From NCBI GenBank assembly GCA_028277885.1, contig JANQFK010000032.1, positions 1 to 37,906 of the forward strand: 37,906 bases of DNA, read 5' to 3'. Below, in pieces: positions 15,604 to 26,277 of the stretch. The notes beneath the pieces were generated by a model. That model was not told the origin of the DNA, did not search any database, and was given only the letters and a program-made list of their open reading frames with translations. The DNA comes from Myxococcota bacterium. Its GTDB lineage: Bacteria > Myxococcota_A > UBA9160 > UBA6930. The stretch's first letter is position 1. Every line of letters starts with the position of its first letter. Made by a program: the position numbers and the translations under genes.

Positions 15604-15679
15604 GCTCCCATCGTCTAGTGGCCTAGGACGCGGCCCTCTCAAGGCTGAAACGCGGGTTCGACTCCCGCTGGGAGCGCCA
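15604..15679 (+). tRNA. tRNA-Glu, anticodon CTC
   Basis: A complete 76-base cloverleaf. The 7-bp acceptor stem pairs GCTCCCA with TGGGAGC, followed by discriminator G and an encoded CCA. The D arm is GTCT...AGGAC. The anticodon stem CGGCC/GGCTG (one G-T pair) closes the 7-base loop CTCTCAA, giving anticodon CTC, which reads GAG. The T arm is GCGGG-TTCGACT-CCCGC. GAG is the favoured Glu codon in such GC-rich DNA. It is preceded by a TTGACA-type promoter and followed 79 bases later by the exonuclease gene. Confidence 0.96.
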
Positions 15680-15758
15680 GCGGCCCGACGGATCCCATGG
15701 CCCGCCGGGCTCCACACCCACCGAGCGCCGCACGCGACGAGCGCGACCCGAGGCCAGC

Positions 15759-16337
15759 TTGACCGAGTTCGCGTTCGCCTTCCTCGACTGCGAGTTCGGT
15801 GGGCTCGATCCGGATCTCCACGACATCACCGAGATCGGCGTCATCGTGACCGACTACCGCCTGGCGGAGCTCGGCGAGATGGAGTGGAAGGTGCGCCCGC
15901 GGCCGGAGCGCGTCTCCGAGGAGGCCGCCAAGCTCTCGGGCTTCTCGGCGGAGGTCTGGGAGCGCGAGGCGGTCCCCGTGCGCCAGGCGCTGACGGAGCT
16001 CTCCAAGGAGCTCGGCGAGCGCTGCCCGAAGGGCGCCACGGTCGTGCCCGCCGGCCAGAACGTGCGCATGGACGTGATCTTCCTCGAGCGCGCCTACAAG
16101 AGCTGCAAGCTGCCCTACCCCTTCGACTACCACGTGATCGACCTCGCCACGCTCTTCTACTCGTGGTCCCTGGTGGCGGGCGAGACGGTCTCGGCCCTCT
16201 CCCTGCGGCAGGCGGCGACCACGGCGGGGCTGGCCGAGGGCGCGGTGGCGCACCGCGCCCTCGCGGACGCGCGGCTCACCCTCGAGACCTACCGCCACTT
16301 CATCGGGCGCCTGGCCCTGCGGGAGCCTTCGGACTAG
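15759..16337 (+). CDS. DEDDh-type 3'-5' exonuclease domain protein
   Basis: 192 residues from a TTG, since no ATG or GTG gives the intact first motif. All exonuclease motifs are present: Exo I FLDCEFGGL (Asp10, Glu12), Exo II GQNVRMDVIFL (Asn101, Asp105) and Exo III AHRALADA (His165, Asp170, the H-x4-D spacing). This is the RNase T / DNA polymerase III epsilon / oligoribonuclease superfamily. The length is close to oligoribonuclease and RNase T, but the sequence does not clearly belong to either. The substrate may be DNA or RNA. It lies just after tRNA-Glu and may be co-transcribed. Its 3' end overlaps the convergent kinase-like gene by 38 bp. Confidence 0.85.
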   Translation: MTEFAFAFLDCEFGGLDPDLHDITEIGVIVTDYRLAELGEMEWKVRPRPERVSEEAAKLSGFSAEVWEREAVPVRQALTELSKELGERCPKGATVVPAGQNVRMDVIFLERAYKSCKLPYPFDYHVIDLATLFYSWSLVAGETVSALSLRQAATTAGLAEGAVAHRALADARLTLETYRHFIGRLALREPSD

Positions 16338-16950
16338 CCCGGGCGGCGTCCGGCGCGGCGGGCCCCGCCTCGTGGGCGGGGAGCCGCGAGCGCCACTTGG
16401 CCAGTGCGTTGCGGTCGAGTCGGGCCAGCAGGGGCAGCAGCCAGCGGGCCGCCAGGCCGCCGGGGCGGAAGCAGAACGCGGAGCCGAAGTCGATCAGGAT
16501 CGGCTCGCCGTCCTCGCCCACCAGCACGTTGCTGCGGTGACGCAGGTCGAGGTGCACCACGCCGCGCCGGTGCATCTCCTCGAGGGCCGCGGCCAGGCGC
16601 TCGCCGAAGCCCGCCGGGAGGGTGCCGAGCAGCCGGCCCGAGAGCCGCTCGCCGGGCCGGTACTCCACCGCGAAGGCCAGGGCGTCGATCCGCCCCAGGA
16701 AGGCGGGGACGTGGGGATGACCGGCGAGGGCCCGCCAGGCGCGCAGCTCCCGGGTGGTGATCCAGCGGCCCAGGGTGGCCCGCACCCAGGGGCCGCGCGG
16801 CGCGAAGTCCTTCACCACCAGGCGGCGGCCCGCCGACTCCACCAGCAGCACGTCGGGGTTGCGGCGGTTGCCGCGGTTCAGGACCTCGACGGTGTGGGCG
16901 GCGAGATCCTCGCGGCCGGGGAGAGGGGCGGTGTCGCGTGCTCGTTCCAC
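16300..16950 (-). CDS. small RIO/Kdo-kinase-like protein kinase
   Basis: 216 residues from a GTG at 16950; the frame is open further upstream but that part is a Pro/Gly-rich shadow. Kinase landmarks are the likely ATP-binding Lys47 in RRLVVKDFAP, the catalytic loop VVHLDLRHRSNVLV (His133, Asp135, Asn141) and the metal-binding IDFGSAF (Asp154-Phe-Gly). No clear glycine-rich loop or long C-lobe is present, so this is a minimal kinase fold as in RIO, lipopolysaccharide (WaaP/KdkA) or Bud32-type kinases. The substrate could be a lipid-linked sugar or a protein. It overlaps the convergent exonuclease gene by 38 bp. Confidence 0.75.
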   Translation of the reverse strand: MERARDTAPLPGREDLAAHTVEVLNRGNRRNPDVLLVESAGRRLVVKDFAPRGPWVRATLGRWITTRELRAWRALAGHPHVPAFLGRIDALAFAVEYRPGERLSGRLLGTLPAGFGERLAAALEEMHRRGVVHLDLRHRSNVLVGEDGEPILIDFGSAFCFRPGGLAARWLLPLLARLDRNALAKWRSRLPAHEAGPAAPDAARASPKAPAGPGAR

Positions 16951-16998
16951 GGAGCCGGCCAGGATAGCGGCTGGCCCTCGACACCCGCCGGGGCGGCG

Positions 16999-17041
16999 GC
17001 GAGCCCGGCGGGCTCGCCCGGGGAGGCCGCCCGGCCCGGGT
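16999..17041 (-). terminator. double hairpin after the 86-residue protein gene
   Basis: An 8-bp stem GCGAGCCC/GGGCTCGC (16999-17006 with 17010-17017) is followed towards the gene by an imperfect GC-rich hairpin that runs to just before the stop at 17049. The first hairpin has the same stem as those at 30330-30348 and 34708-34726. There is no good T-tract, so terminator function is probable rather than clear. Confidence 0.5.
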
Positions 17042-17048
17042 GGGCCCC

Positions 17049-17309
17049 CTAGGAGCCCTCCCCCGAAGCCCGGCGCTCCTCGATCATGCGCCACAGCTTC
17101 TCGCGAAGCTCTTCCTTGAACTCCGGGTCCGCCGGGACCGGATTGCGGTCCGCCTCGAGGAACTCCTGGAGCTCCTCGGTCGTGAAATCGGCCGCGATCT
17201 CTTCGATCACCTCACGCTCCCGCTTGGCTCCCCTGCGACCTCGCTCTCCTCGAGGGTCCCGCCGGCGCTGCCAAAGGCGCCGCAGGCGCTCACCGGGGTT
17301 CAGTGTCAT
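17049..17309 (-). CDS. 86-residue charged protein coupled to an ECF sigma factor gene
   Basis: The ATG at 17309 overlaps the sigma factor stop (ATGA), which fixes the start. The N-terminal third is very basic and Arg-rich (RLRRLWQRRRDPRGERGRRG). The rest is acidic and helical (EVIEEIAADFTTEELQEFLEAD, then FKEELREKLWRMIEERRA). There is no membrane segment, zinc motif or recognisable domain. Genes in this position after an ECF sigma factor often encode anti-sigma factors. This one lacks the usual anti-sigma signatures, so a regulator of that sigma factor is only a hypothesis from coupling. Confidence 0.75.
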   Translation of the reverse strand: MTLNPGERLRRLWQRRRDPRGERGRRGAKREREVIEEIAADFTTEELQEFLEADRNPVPADPEFKEELREKLWRMIEERRASGEGS

Positions 17310-17929
17310 GCAAGGGATGCCGCCGCGTCGGGGTTCCCAGCCTCGACCAGGAGACGCTTCACCCGGTAGAGGCTCGAGCGAATTGCATCGTTCGAGCGCT
17401 GCATGCGCTGTGCGATCTCCCCGATGGGGAGGTTCTCCACGTGGCGCAACACGAAGACCTCGGCCTGCCAGGGCGTCACCGAGCCCAGCCGGTCGTTGAT
17501 CGCCTCGATGTAGCGCTGCATCTCGAGGTGGTCCTCGGGCGTGCACGTCCAGGTCGGCGACGAGCCGTGGATCGCGTCGGGTCCCGCCCGCTCCACGCGG
17601 ACGTCGTGGGCCCGGCGCCGACGCAAGTGGTTGTAGGCCACGTTCTTGGCGATCCCGTAGATCCAGGCCAGCGGCGTCGAACGGCCGCAGTAGGCTTCCG
17701 CCGAGCGGAACACCGCCGTGAAGGCCTCCTGGGTCAGCTCCTCCGCGTCCGCCCGATTGCGCACGCGTAAGTGGATGAAGGTGTAGATGCGGTTGAAGTA
17801 CCGCTCGTACAACACGCTGAAGTGCGGCTCGCTTCCGCGGCGCACGCCTTCGAAGAGATCTTCATCGGTGAGTGCGGACAGGGGAACCTGGGTCCGACGT
17901 CCGCCGTCGGCTGCTGCTCGAGTGGGCAA
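17306..17929 (-). CDS. ECF-type RNA polymerase sigma factor
   Basis: 207 residues from TTG; a GAGGAG ribosome binding site about 8 bp upstream supports this start. Region 2 is LYERYFNRIYTFIHLRVRNRADAEELTQEAF (about residues 40-70) with WIYGIAKNVAYNHLRRRR after it. Region 4 is PWQAEVFVLRHVENLPIGEIAQRMQRSNDAIRSSLYRVKR near the C-terminus, with the helix-turn-helix in IGEIAQRMQRSNDAIRSSLY. There is no region 3, as expected for group 4. It is coupled to the 86-residue gene. A perfect palindrome GGGGCCGATCGGCCCC at 17965-17980 lies about 36 bp upstream and might act on its expression. The target genes are unknown. Confidence 0.93.
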   Translation of the reverse strand: MPTRAAADGGRRTQVPLSALTDEDLFEGVRRGSEPHFSVLYERYFNRIYTFIHLRVRNRADAEELTQEAFTAVFRSAEAYCGRSTPLAWIYGIAKNVAYNHLRRRRAHDVRVERAGPDAIHGSSPTWTCTPEDHLEMQRYIEAINDRLGSVTPWQAEVFVLRHVENLPIGEIAQRMQRSNDAIRSSLYRVKRLLVEAGNPDAAASLA

Positions 17930-18147
17930 CGCGCTCTCCTCGCGTCACCCCTTCCCAGGAGCCCGGGGCCGATCGGCCCCTGCGGTTTAAGTGGCGTGGT
18001 GCCCCCCCGCGTGGCAAGGAATCTCCGCCCCCGATGGGTTGGAGCCCGAACGGCGAAGCCCCCGAGGGGATTCCCTCGGGGGCTTCGGGTGGCTCGGCGG
18101 AGCCTGGCGCGCCCGGGGGCTCCGTCCGGAGCCCCGAGGACCGGACC
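17930..18147. other. intergenic region between the two sigma factor genes
   Basis: No gene is supported. It contains the upstream region of the sigma factor at 17306-17929, including a 16-base perfect palindrome (17965-17980), and the terminator hairpins of the sigma factor at 18148. I found no convincing -35/-10 or sigma-54 site for the first sigma gene. Confidence 0.6.
18055..18086 (-). terminator. strong hairpin after the second sigma factor gene
   Basis: A perfect 14-bp stem (18055-18068 with 18073-18086) with a 4-base loop lies 61 bp beyond the stop at 18148. A second, smaller hairpin (18116-18135, 8-9 bp stem) lies between. Neither has a clear T-tract, but stem length and position fit termination. 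Confidence 0.7.
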
Positions 18148-18897
18148 TCAGGCGCCCAACAGGTTGTCCAGCCCGGGCGCCGCGTCCGCGATGGCGCGGC
18201 GCATCCGGTAGAGGTTGGCCTTGATGGCGTCCTCGGACTTGCCCAGCGCCCCGGCGATGGTGCGGATCGACTGCCGGCGCAGGTGCTTCATGTGGAAGAT
18301 GCGCCGCTGGAGGGGCGTGAGCTGGGTCGCGATCACGTCCTCGCAGTGGGCCAGCATGCGCCGGGCGTCCACGGTGCGGTCCGTGGGCGACTCGACCGCC
18401 GCGAGCTCGGCGACGGACTCGTCCTCGATGGACTCGAAGCGCGGCCGCAGGCCGCGGAAGCGCCGGTTCACCTTGTTGCGGGTGATCCCGAAGATCCAGA
18501 CCAGCAGGCTCGAGTTGCCCGCCCAGCTGTCGAGGGCGCGGAACACCGTGACGAAGACCTCCTGGGTCACGTCCTCGGCCTCTCCGGCGTCGCGCAACCG
18601 CTTCAGCGCGAAGCGGTAGACGCGCGGGAAGTAGGTCTCGTAGAGCAGGTCGAAGTGCTCCCGGCTTCCAGCCAGGATGCAGCGGACCAGCTCCTCGTCG
18701 TGCTCCCAGGGCGTGGCCTTGGCGCGGCGACGCCGGGGGGGCGGTGAGCCGACGGCGCCGCGGCGCGCGATCGGCTGGGAGGTTCGGGAAGGGGAAGGGG
18801 CGGTGTGGGCCGACTCGACCCCACGGGGGGTCGAATCCTCGTTGCTCAGCACGATGGACGGGCTCCCTGGCTTCGGGCGGCTCTGGCTCCGCCTCAT
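18148..18897 (-). CDS. ECF-type RNA polymerase sigma factor with basic, Pro-rich N-terminal extension
   Basis: 249 residues from the ATG at 18897, which lies about 34 bases after the transcription start predicted from the sigma-54 site. A GTG at 18852 with GGGAG 10 bp upstream would give 234 residues and is a real alternative. The first 75 or so residues are low-complexity and basic (SPPPRRRRAKATPW). Region 2 reads LLYETYFPRVYRFALKRLRDAGEAEDVTQEVFVTVF, followed by WIFGITRNKVNRRFRG. Region 4 is LTPLQRRIFHMKHLRRQSIRTIAGALGKSEDAIKANLYRMRR. It is not closely similar to the first sigma factor outside the fold. No obvious anti-sigma gene adjoins it. A sigma-54 promoter upstream is unusual for an ECF gene. 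Confidence 0.9.
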   Translation of the reverse strand: MRRSQSRPKPGSPSIVLSNEDSTPRGVESAHTAPSPSRTSQPIARRGAVGSPPPRRRRAKATPWEHDEELVRCILAGSREHFDLLYETYFPRVYRFALKRLRDAGEAEDVTQEVFVTVFRALDSWAGNSSLLVWIFGITRNKVNRRFRGLRPRFESIEDESVAELAAVESPTDRTVDARRMLAHCEDVIATQLTPLQRRIFHMKHLRRQSIRTIAGALGKSEDAIKANLYRMRRAIADAAPGLDNLLGA

Positions 18898-18941
18898 GTG
18901 GCTGCTCAAAAGTGGGGACCGAGGTCCCGACCCCTCGGGTA

Positions 18942-18956
18942 GCAACCGACGTGCCA
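18942..18956 (-). promoter_or_regulatory. sigma-54 (-24/-12) promoter before the second ECF sigma gene
   Basis: On the minus strand the site is TGGCAC-N5-TTGC, identical in the fixed positions to the two pilin promoters. The predicted start near 18931 gives a leader of about 34 bases to the ATG. The leader contains a small GGGAC/GTCCC hairpin (18914-18927) followed by TTTT, which could influence translation or elongation. Confidence 0.8.
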
Positions 18957-19147
18957 GAGAAGCCCTAGGTGCAAGCGAGCGTGGAAAGGCAGGCGGAATA
19001 CGGGTTTTCCCGGCTGGGCGCCCTCCCACGGCTCGTCCGGGTGGGGGCCTCGGGGAGAAAGCTTTTTCCCACACTTGGGTAACGTCGTTCACCGGGCCGC
19101 ACCGGTGCCCCGGGAGCCGCTCTCGGGAGGGGGTGCCCGGAGATGGG
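18957..19147. other. intergenic region upstream of the second sigma gene
   Basis: No gene is supported. It would hold any enhancer site for the sigma-54 promoter at 18942-18956 and the 3' end of the seven-gene operon to the right. A 7-bp GC-rich hairpin near 19107-19125 is a possible but weak terminator for the lipoprotein gene. Confidence 0.4.
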
Positions 19148-19623
19148 TCAGAGCTTGCCGGGCACGATCCACCAGCGGCCCCGCTGGCGCTCCCAGCGGT
19201 CCTCGCGCTCGAGCACCCGCTCTCCCCAGCGCAGCGGGCGCGCATCCTCGCCCACCAGGCGCACCTCGACGCGCGCCCGGCCCGGCGCCTCGAAGCGGAA
19301 CTCGAGCACGTCGAGCCGCACGGGGCGGTTGCGCCGGAAGTCGGCCTCGTCGATGGAGCGCGCCAGGTCGGCGTAGTAGTCCGCGAAGGCGGACTCGCTC
19401 TGGAAGAACTCCCGCAGGCGCTCGTCGCGGTAGGTGGCGCGGGTGTTGAAGCGACGGCGCGCCAGTCGGGCGTAGAAGGAGGACGCCCGGGCGTGGAAGT
19501 CCACCACCGAGGCGCTCTCGGCCACGCGGACGCCGAACTCGACGTCCGGCGCGACCCCGGGCGCCTCGCCCCCGCAAGCGGTGGCGGCCCCGAGGGCCAC
19601 CGCGAGGAGGGTCGCCGGTCGGA

Positions 19624-19627
<4 letters not shown>
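19148..19627 (-). CDS. small putative lipoprotein of unknown function
   Basis: 159 residues. The ATG overlaps the ppdK stop (ATGA). The leader MIRPATLLAVALGAATAC ends in a plausible lipobox with Cys18, so the protein is probably attached to a membrane. The mature part begins GGEAPGVAPDVEF and continues with helices (VVDFHARASSFYARLARRRFNTRATYRDERLREFF) and a beta-rich end (RVEVRLVGEDARPLRWGERVLEREDRW, then WWIVPGKL). That end has the look of an NTF2-like or SnoaL-type fold, but this is a guess. It is the last gene of the operon. No function can be stated. Confidence 0.75.
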
Positions 19628-22550
<2,923 letters not shown>

Positions 22551-22554
<4 letters not shown>

Positions 22555-23900
22555 GGGCGCGCCTCGAGGCGCTCGCGCAGGTAGGCCTCGAGGCCGTCGA
22601 GGGCGATGCGCTCCTGCTGCATCCCGTCGCGCTCGCGCACGGTCACCTGGCCGTCGTCCTCGGACTCGAAGTCGTAGGTGACACAGAGCGGGGTGCCCGC
22701 CTCGTCCTGGCGGCGGTAGCGGCGCCCGATGTTCCCGGCGTCGTCGTAGAACACGTTCCAGTGCCGCCGCAGGTCCGCGGCAATGCGGCGCACGGGCTCG
22801 GCCAGCTTCTTGGAGAGCGGCAGCACCGCGGCCTTGATGGGCGCCACCGCCGGATGGAGGCGCAGCACCGTGCGGGTGTCCCCGCCCTCGAGGGCCTCCT
22901 CCTGGTAGGCGTTGCAGAGCAGCGCCAGGGCGGTGCGGTCGATCCCCACCGAGGTCTCGACCACCATGGGGACGAAGCGCTCCTTGGTCTGCTCGTCCGT
23001 CACGGCGAGGTCCTTGCCCGAGTACTCGGTGTGGCGCGACAGGTCCCAGTCGCCGCGGTCGTGCACCCCCTCGATCTCCTGCCAGCCGAAGGGGAACAGG
23101 AACTCGACGTCGGCGGCCGCCTTGGCGTAGTGGGCGAGCTCGTCGGGCTCGTGGGGCCGCACGCGCAGGCGGTCGTCGCCGAAGCCCAGCTCGCGGTGAA
23201 AGCCGACGCGCTGCTCGAGCCAGTACTCGAACCACCTCTCCCGCTCGCTCGGATGCACGAAGAACTCGAGCTCGGCCTGCTCGAACTCCCGGGAGCGGAA
23301 GGTGAAGTTGCGCGGATTGATCTCGTTGCGGAAGGCCTTGCCGATCTGGGCGATGCCGAAGGGGATCTTCTGGCGGGCGGCCTCCCGGACGCGCTTGAAG
23401 TCCGTGAAGATCGACTGGCAGGTCTCGGCGCGCAGGAAGGCGGTGCTGGCGGCGTCCTCCGAGGCCCCGATGAAGGTGCGCAGCATCAGGTTGAAGTTGC
23501 GCGCCTCGGTGAGGTCGCACTCGGCCACGCTGCGCTGCTTCGGGGCCTCCGGGCAGGGCACGTCCACGTGGTCGGCGCGGAAGCGGCGCTTGCAGGTGCG
23601 GCAGTCCACCATCGGGTCGCTGAAGTGCTCGACGTGGCCCGAGGCCTCCCAGGTGCGGGGGTGGGCGATCACGGTGCTGTCGAGCCCCTCCACGTCGTCC
23701 CGCTCGCGCACCACGCGCTGCCACCAGAAGGCCTTCAGGTTGTTCTTGAGCTCGACGCCCAGCGGCCCGTAGTCCCAGAAGCCGTTGATGCCGCCGTAGA
23801 TCTCGCTGGAGGGGAAGATGAAGCCGCGGCGCGCGCACAGCGAGACGAGCTCGTCCATGCGGACCGCGGGAGCAGCCGGAGTTTCGGGATCGGCGGCCAT
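22551..23900 (-). CDS. glyS: glycyl-tRNA synthetase, homodimeric (alpha2) type
   Basis: 449 residues from the ATG at 23900, in line with the 440-470 residues of the alpha2 bacterial/archaeal-type enzyme. The start region reads LVSLCARRGFIFPSSEIYGGINGFWDYGPLG, a hallmark of the family. Class II motif 2 is FRNEINPRNFTFRSREF with the downstream EQAELEFF, and motif 3 is VGIDRTALALL. Two Cys pairs in the insertion (VDCRTCKRRF and the region near VPCPEA) are visible. The C-terminal anticodon-binding domain begins near PIKAAVLPLSKK. The gene is coupled to ppdK by GTGA and is 65 bp after recO. Confidence 0.96.
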
Positions 23901-23965
23901 GGCGTCGCGTGCGTCCGTCGGATCGGGAGTGGAGCCGGCGAGTTTCCCCTGCGCCCCGCAGGGTG

Positions 23966-24799
23966 TCAATCGGCGGCGGAGACCCCGGGGCCCGCGCGCC
24001 GCGGCCCCGCCGGGCGCGGCGCCGGCCCGCCCTGCGGAAGGCCCATGATTCCGTCGAGGATCCGCTCACTTCGAAGCTCGAGCCCGATGTGGAAGCGCTG
24101 GAAGCGGGTGACCAGGAGCCGCGCCTCCTCGAGGGCGCGGCGGTCGAGCACCAGGCGGTCGAGGCGGGTCAGGTCGAGGGCCAGGGCCCGCTCCAGCGCG
24201 CGCAGGGTGCCGAGCCCGACCTCCAGCACCGGCTCGCCGGGGCGGCGGCAGCCGGCGCACAGGGGCCCGCCGTCGGGCACGTGGAAGCCCGCCGGCGCCG
24301 CGTCGAGGGGGGCGGCGCAGCGCACGCAGGCGCGCAGCTCGGGCCGCAGCCCCATGGCGTCGAGGGCGCGCAGCTCGAGCAGGGTGCGCAGCCGCAGGTC
24401 CGGGGCGACCCGGTCCAGGGTCTCGAGGGCGTCGAGGGCGAAGTCGAACAGCCGCCGCAGGTCCCGGGCGGCGCCGCCCTCGGGCGCCAGGCGGTCGAGC
24501 AGCTCCAGCAGGTAGCAGCCCAGCGCGAAGCGCGGCGGCTCGGTCCGCAGCCGGTCGTAGACGCGCTCGAGGGCGGCGTGCTCGAGCCGCGCCAGGCTGG
24601 CGCGGGGGCGCCGCTCGAGCTGGACCCGCAGGCGGTTGAAGAAGTCGAGGGTGCCGGGGAAGCGGCGGCGGCTGCGGCGCGCCCCCTTGGCCATCACCGC
24701 GATGCGGCCGGTGCGGGGCGTCAGCAGGTGGAGGATGCGATCCGACTCACCGAAGTCGACCGAGCGCAGCACCAGGGCCTGGGTGTGGATCGCCGGCAC
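23966..24799 (-). CDS. recO: DNA repair protein RecO
   Basis: 277 residues from a GTG, giving the typical N-terminus PAIHTQALVLRSVDFGESDRI of the OB-fold domain, followed by LLTPRTGRIAVMAKGARRSRRRF. A Cys4 zinc site is seen at C158-x2-C161 and C181-x2-C184. RecO loads RecA with RecF/RecR and anneals ssDNA coated by SSB. The 5' end overlaps the RodZ-like gene by 53 bp. Gene order recO-glyS-ppdK is common in this broad group of bacteria, which agrees with the assignment. Confidence 0.93.
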   Translation of the reverse strand: MPAIHTQALVLRSVDFGESDRILHLLTPRTGRIAVMAKGARRSRRRFPGTLDFFNRLRVQLERRPRASLARLEHAALERVYDRLRTEPPRFALGCYLLELLDRLAPEGGAARDLRRLFDFALDALETLDRVAPDLRLRTLLELRALDAMGLRPELRACVRCAAPLDAAPAGFHVPDGGPLCAGCRRPGEPVLEVGLGTLRALERALALDLTRLDRLVLDRRALEEARLLVTRFQRFHIGLELRSERILDGIMGLPQGGPAPRPAGPRRAGPGVSAAD

Positions 24800-25475
24800 C
24801 GCCCGAGGGTAGCCCTCGCGCCTCGGCACCGGGTGCCACCGCGGCGGCGGCGCTCTCGGCGCCGGCCGGGGCGGAGCCGGGGGGCTCGGAGCCGGACGCC
24901 GCGGCGCCGGGCTCGGAGAGCGCACCCACCGAGGCGGCCAGCTCCCGCACCGCGTCCCAGCGCACGGGCGGAAGCTCGGGTGCCGTGCGGGCGGGCAGCG
25001 GGCCCGGGAGCGACGCCGCGGCCTCGGCGGCGGAAGGCGGCGCGGAGGCGGCCGGGGTCGCGGGGGGCGGCGCCTCGCGGAGCCGCAGCACCTCGGGCAT
25101 CAGCACCCCGGCCAGCGCGATGCCGCCCGCCACGGCCAGGACCAGCCCCACCCTGCCCGCCGACAGGTGCCGGGCGGCGCCCTCCGCCGAGGGCTCGGCC
25201 AGCATGCGGGCCACCGTGTCCTCGGCGTCGAGCCCGATCGCCTCGGACACGGTGCGCACGAAGCCCCGGACGAAGCCGTCGGGGTCGCGGTCGTGGAGGC
25301 CGGCCTCGAGGCGCTCCAGGGAGCGCCTGGGGATGTGGGTCAGCGCCTCGACCTCCTCGAGGCTGATGCCCCGCAGCTCGCGCTGGCGGGCCAGGTAGGC
25401 GCCGATCGACTCGGGCCCTCGCGAAGCGCTGGGCGGCGCGCCGCGGCGGCCCTCGCCGCCCGGCTCCTCGCTCAA
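24747..25475 (-). CDS. RodZ-like HTH membrane protein
   Basis: 242 residues from TTG; TTGA overlaps the stop of the upstream TPR gene. An XRE-type helix-turn-helix of the HTH_25 kind covers about residues 24-92 (SIGAYLARQRELRGISLEEV, then FVRGFVRTVSEAIGLDAEDTV). One transmembrane helix follows (about 109-126, VGLVLAVAGGIALAGVLM). The C-terminal 110 residues are Ala/Pro/Ser-rich and low-complexity, and the beta domain found at the C-terminus of true RodZ is not evident. It is therefore RodZ-like, possibly a cell-shape or MreB-linked protein, or a membrane-tethered regulator. Confidence 0.82.
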   Translation of the reverse strand: MSEEPGGEGRRGAPPSASRGPESIGAYLARQRELRGISLEEVEALTHIPRRSLERLEAGLHDRDPDGFVRGFVRTVSEAIGLDAEDTVARMLAEPSAEGAARHLSAGRVGLVLAVAGGIALAGVLMPEVLRLREAPPPATPAASAPPSAAEAAASLPGPLPARTAPELPPVRWDAVRELAASVGALSEPGAAASGSEPPGSAPAGAESAAAAVAPGAEARGLPSGGAGDPHPGPGAALGRLR

Positions 25476-26251
25476 CGCAACCGCTCGAGGTACTCCGCCG
25501 ATCGCTTTCCCCATTCGCCGCTCGGCTCCGTCGCCCTGGCCGCCGTGAAGTGCTTCACGGCCTTGCGGCGGTTGCCGAGCGAGATGTAGATCTCCGCGAG
25601 CCGGTAGTTGGCCTCGGCTTCGGCCAGGGGCCCCGGCTCCTCCTGGAGCACCTGCTCCAGACCCTGGATGGCCTCGAGGCGCCGCCCCTGATCGGCGTCC
25701 AGCACCGCCAGGGAGAGCTTGGCGGGCCAGAACTCGGGGTGGTACTCGAGAGCGAGCTCGAGACTCCTGCGCGCATCCCCCGTCCGTCCGAGCTTGTACT
25801 CGGCCCAACCCTGGTTCGCAAGAGCCTTCCAGGGAACCGGGAAGGTCGGGTCGTCCAGCAGCCGCCGGGTCTCGGCGATGGCGAGCTCGTGGCGGCCGGT
25901 CTGGACGTACAGGGCCGAGAGGTTGAGGCGCGCGGGCTGGAGGTCGGGGTTCATGGAGAGCGCCTTGCGCAGGCGCTGCTCGGAGTCCTCGTCCCGGCCG
26001 CGCAGGCGGAAGGCCTCGGCCAGGGAGAGCTGGATCCAGGGGTCGTCGGGCTGGAGCGACTCGGCGGCCAGGAACTCGCGGATGGCCAGCGCGGAGCGGC
26101 CCTCGCGCAGGTGCTCGACGCCGACGCTGTAGTGGGCCCGGGCCCGGCGCTCGCCGTCGAAGCGCTCGGCCTCGCTGCCGCCGGTCGCGCAGCCGCCGAG
26201 GCCGAGGGCCCCGCACAGCAGGATCGCACCCAGGAGTCCGACTCGTCGCAT
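25472..26251 (-). CDS. TPR lipoprotein, PilW/PilF-like
   Basis: 259 residues. The ATG at 26251 is chosen because GAGGAG lies 8 bp upstream; the GTG at 26260 lies on the ribosome binding site. The leader has a good lipobox (LGLGGC). The mature protein consists of about five TPR units, for example HYSVGVEHLREGRSALAIRE and ANYRLAEIYISLGNRRKAVKH. This matches the type IV pilus biogenesis and stability lipoprotein PilW/PilF/Tgl, which promotes assembly of the outer-membrane secretin. The presence of pilins and pilD in the window supports that reading, but TPR lipoproteins are common, so no symbol is given. Confidence 0.82.
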   Translation of the reverse strand: MRRVGLLGAILLCGALGLGGCATGGSEAERFDGERRARAHYSVGVEHLREGRSALAIREFLAAESLQPDDPWIQLSLAEAFRLRGRDEDSEQRLRKALSMNPDLQPARLNLSALYVQTGRHELAIAETRRLLDDPTFPVPWKALANQGWAEYKLGRTGDARRSLELALEYHPEFWPAKLSLAVLDADQGRRLEAIQGLEQVLQEEPGPLAEAEANYRLAEIYISLGNRRKAVKHFTAARATEPSGEWGKRSAEYLERLR

Positions 26252-26277
26252 GGCAATCACTCCTCGTCGGCCGGCTC

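Noticed and set aside
18914..18927. The GGGAC/GTCCC hairpin as a riboswitch or transcription attenuator
   Set aside because: The stem is only five base pairs and no alternative structure or leader peptide is visible, so it is only mentioned as a leader hairpin.
22555..24069. Possible fusion of a further N-terminal domain to PPDK
   Set aside because: The open frame upstream of the GTG at 22554 is a shadow of glyS; only the 75-residue basic tail after 22554 is supported.
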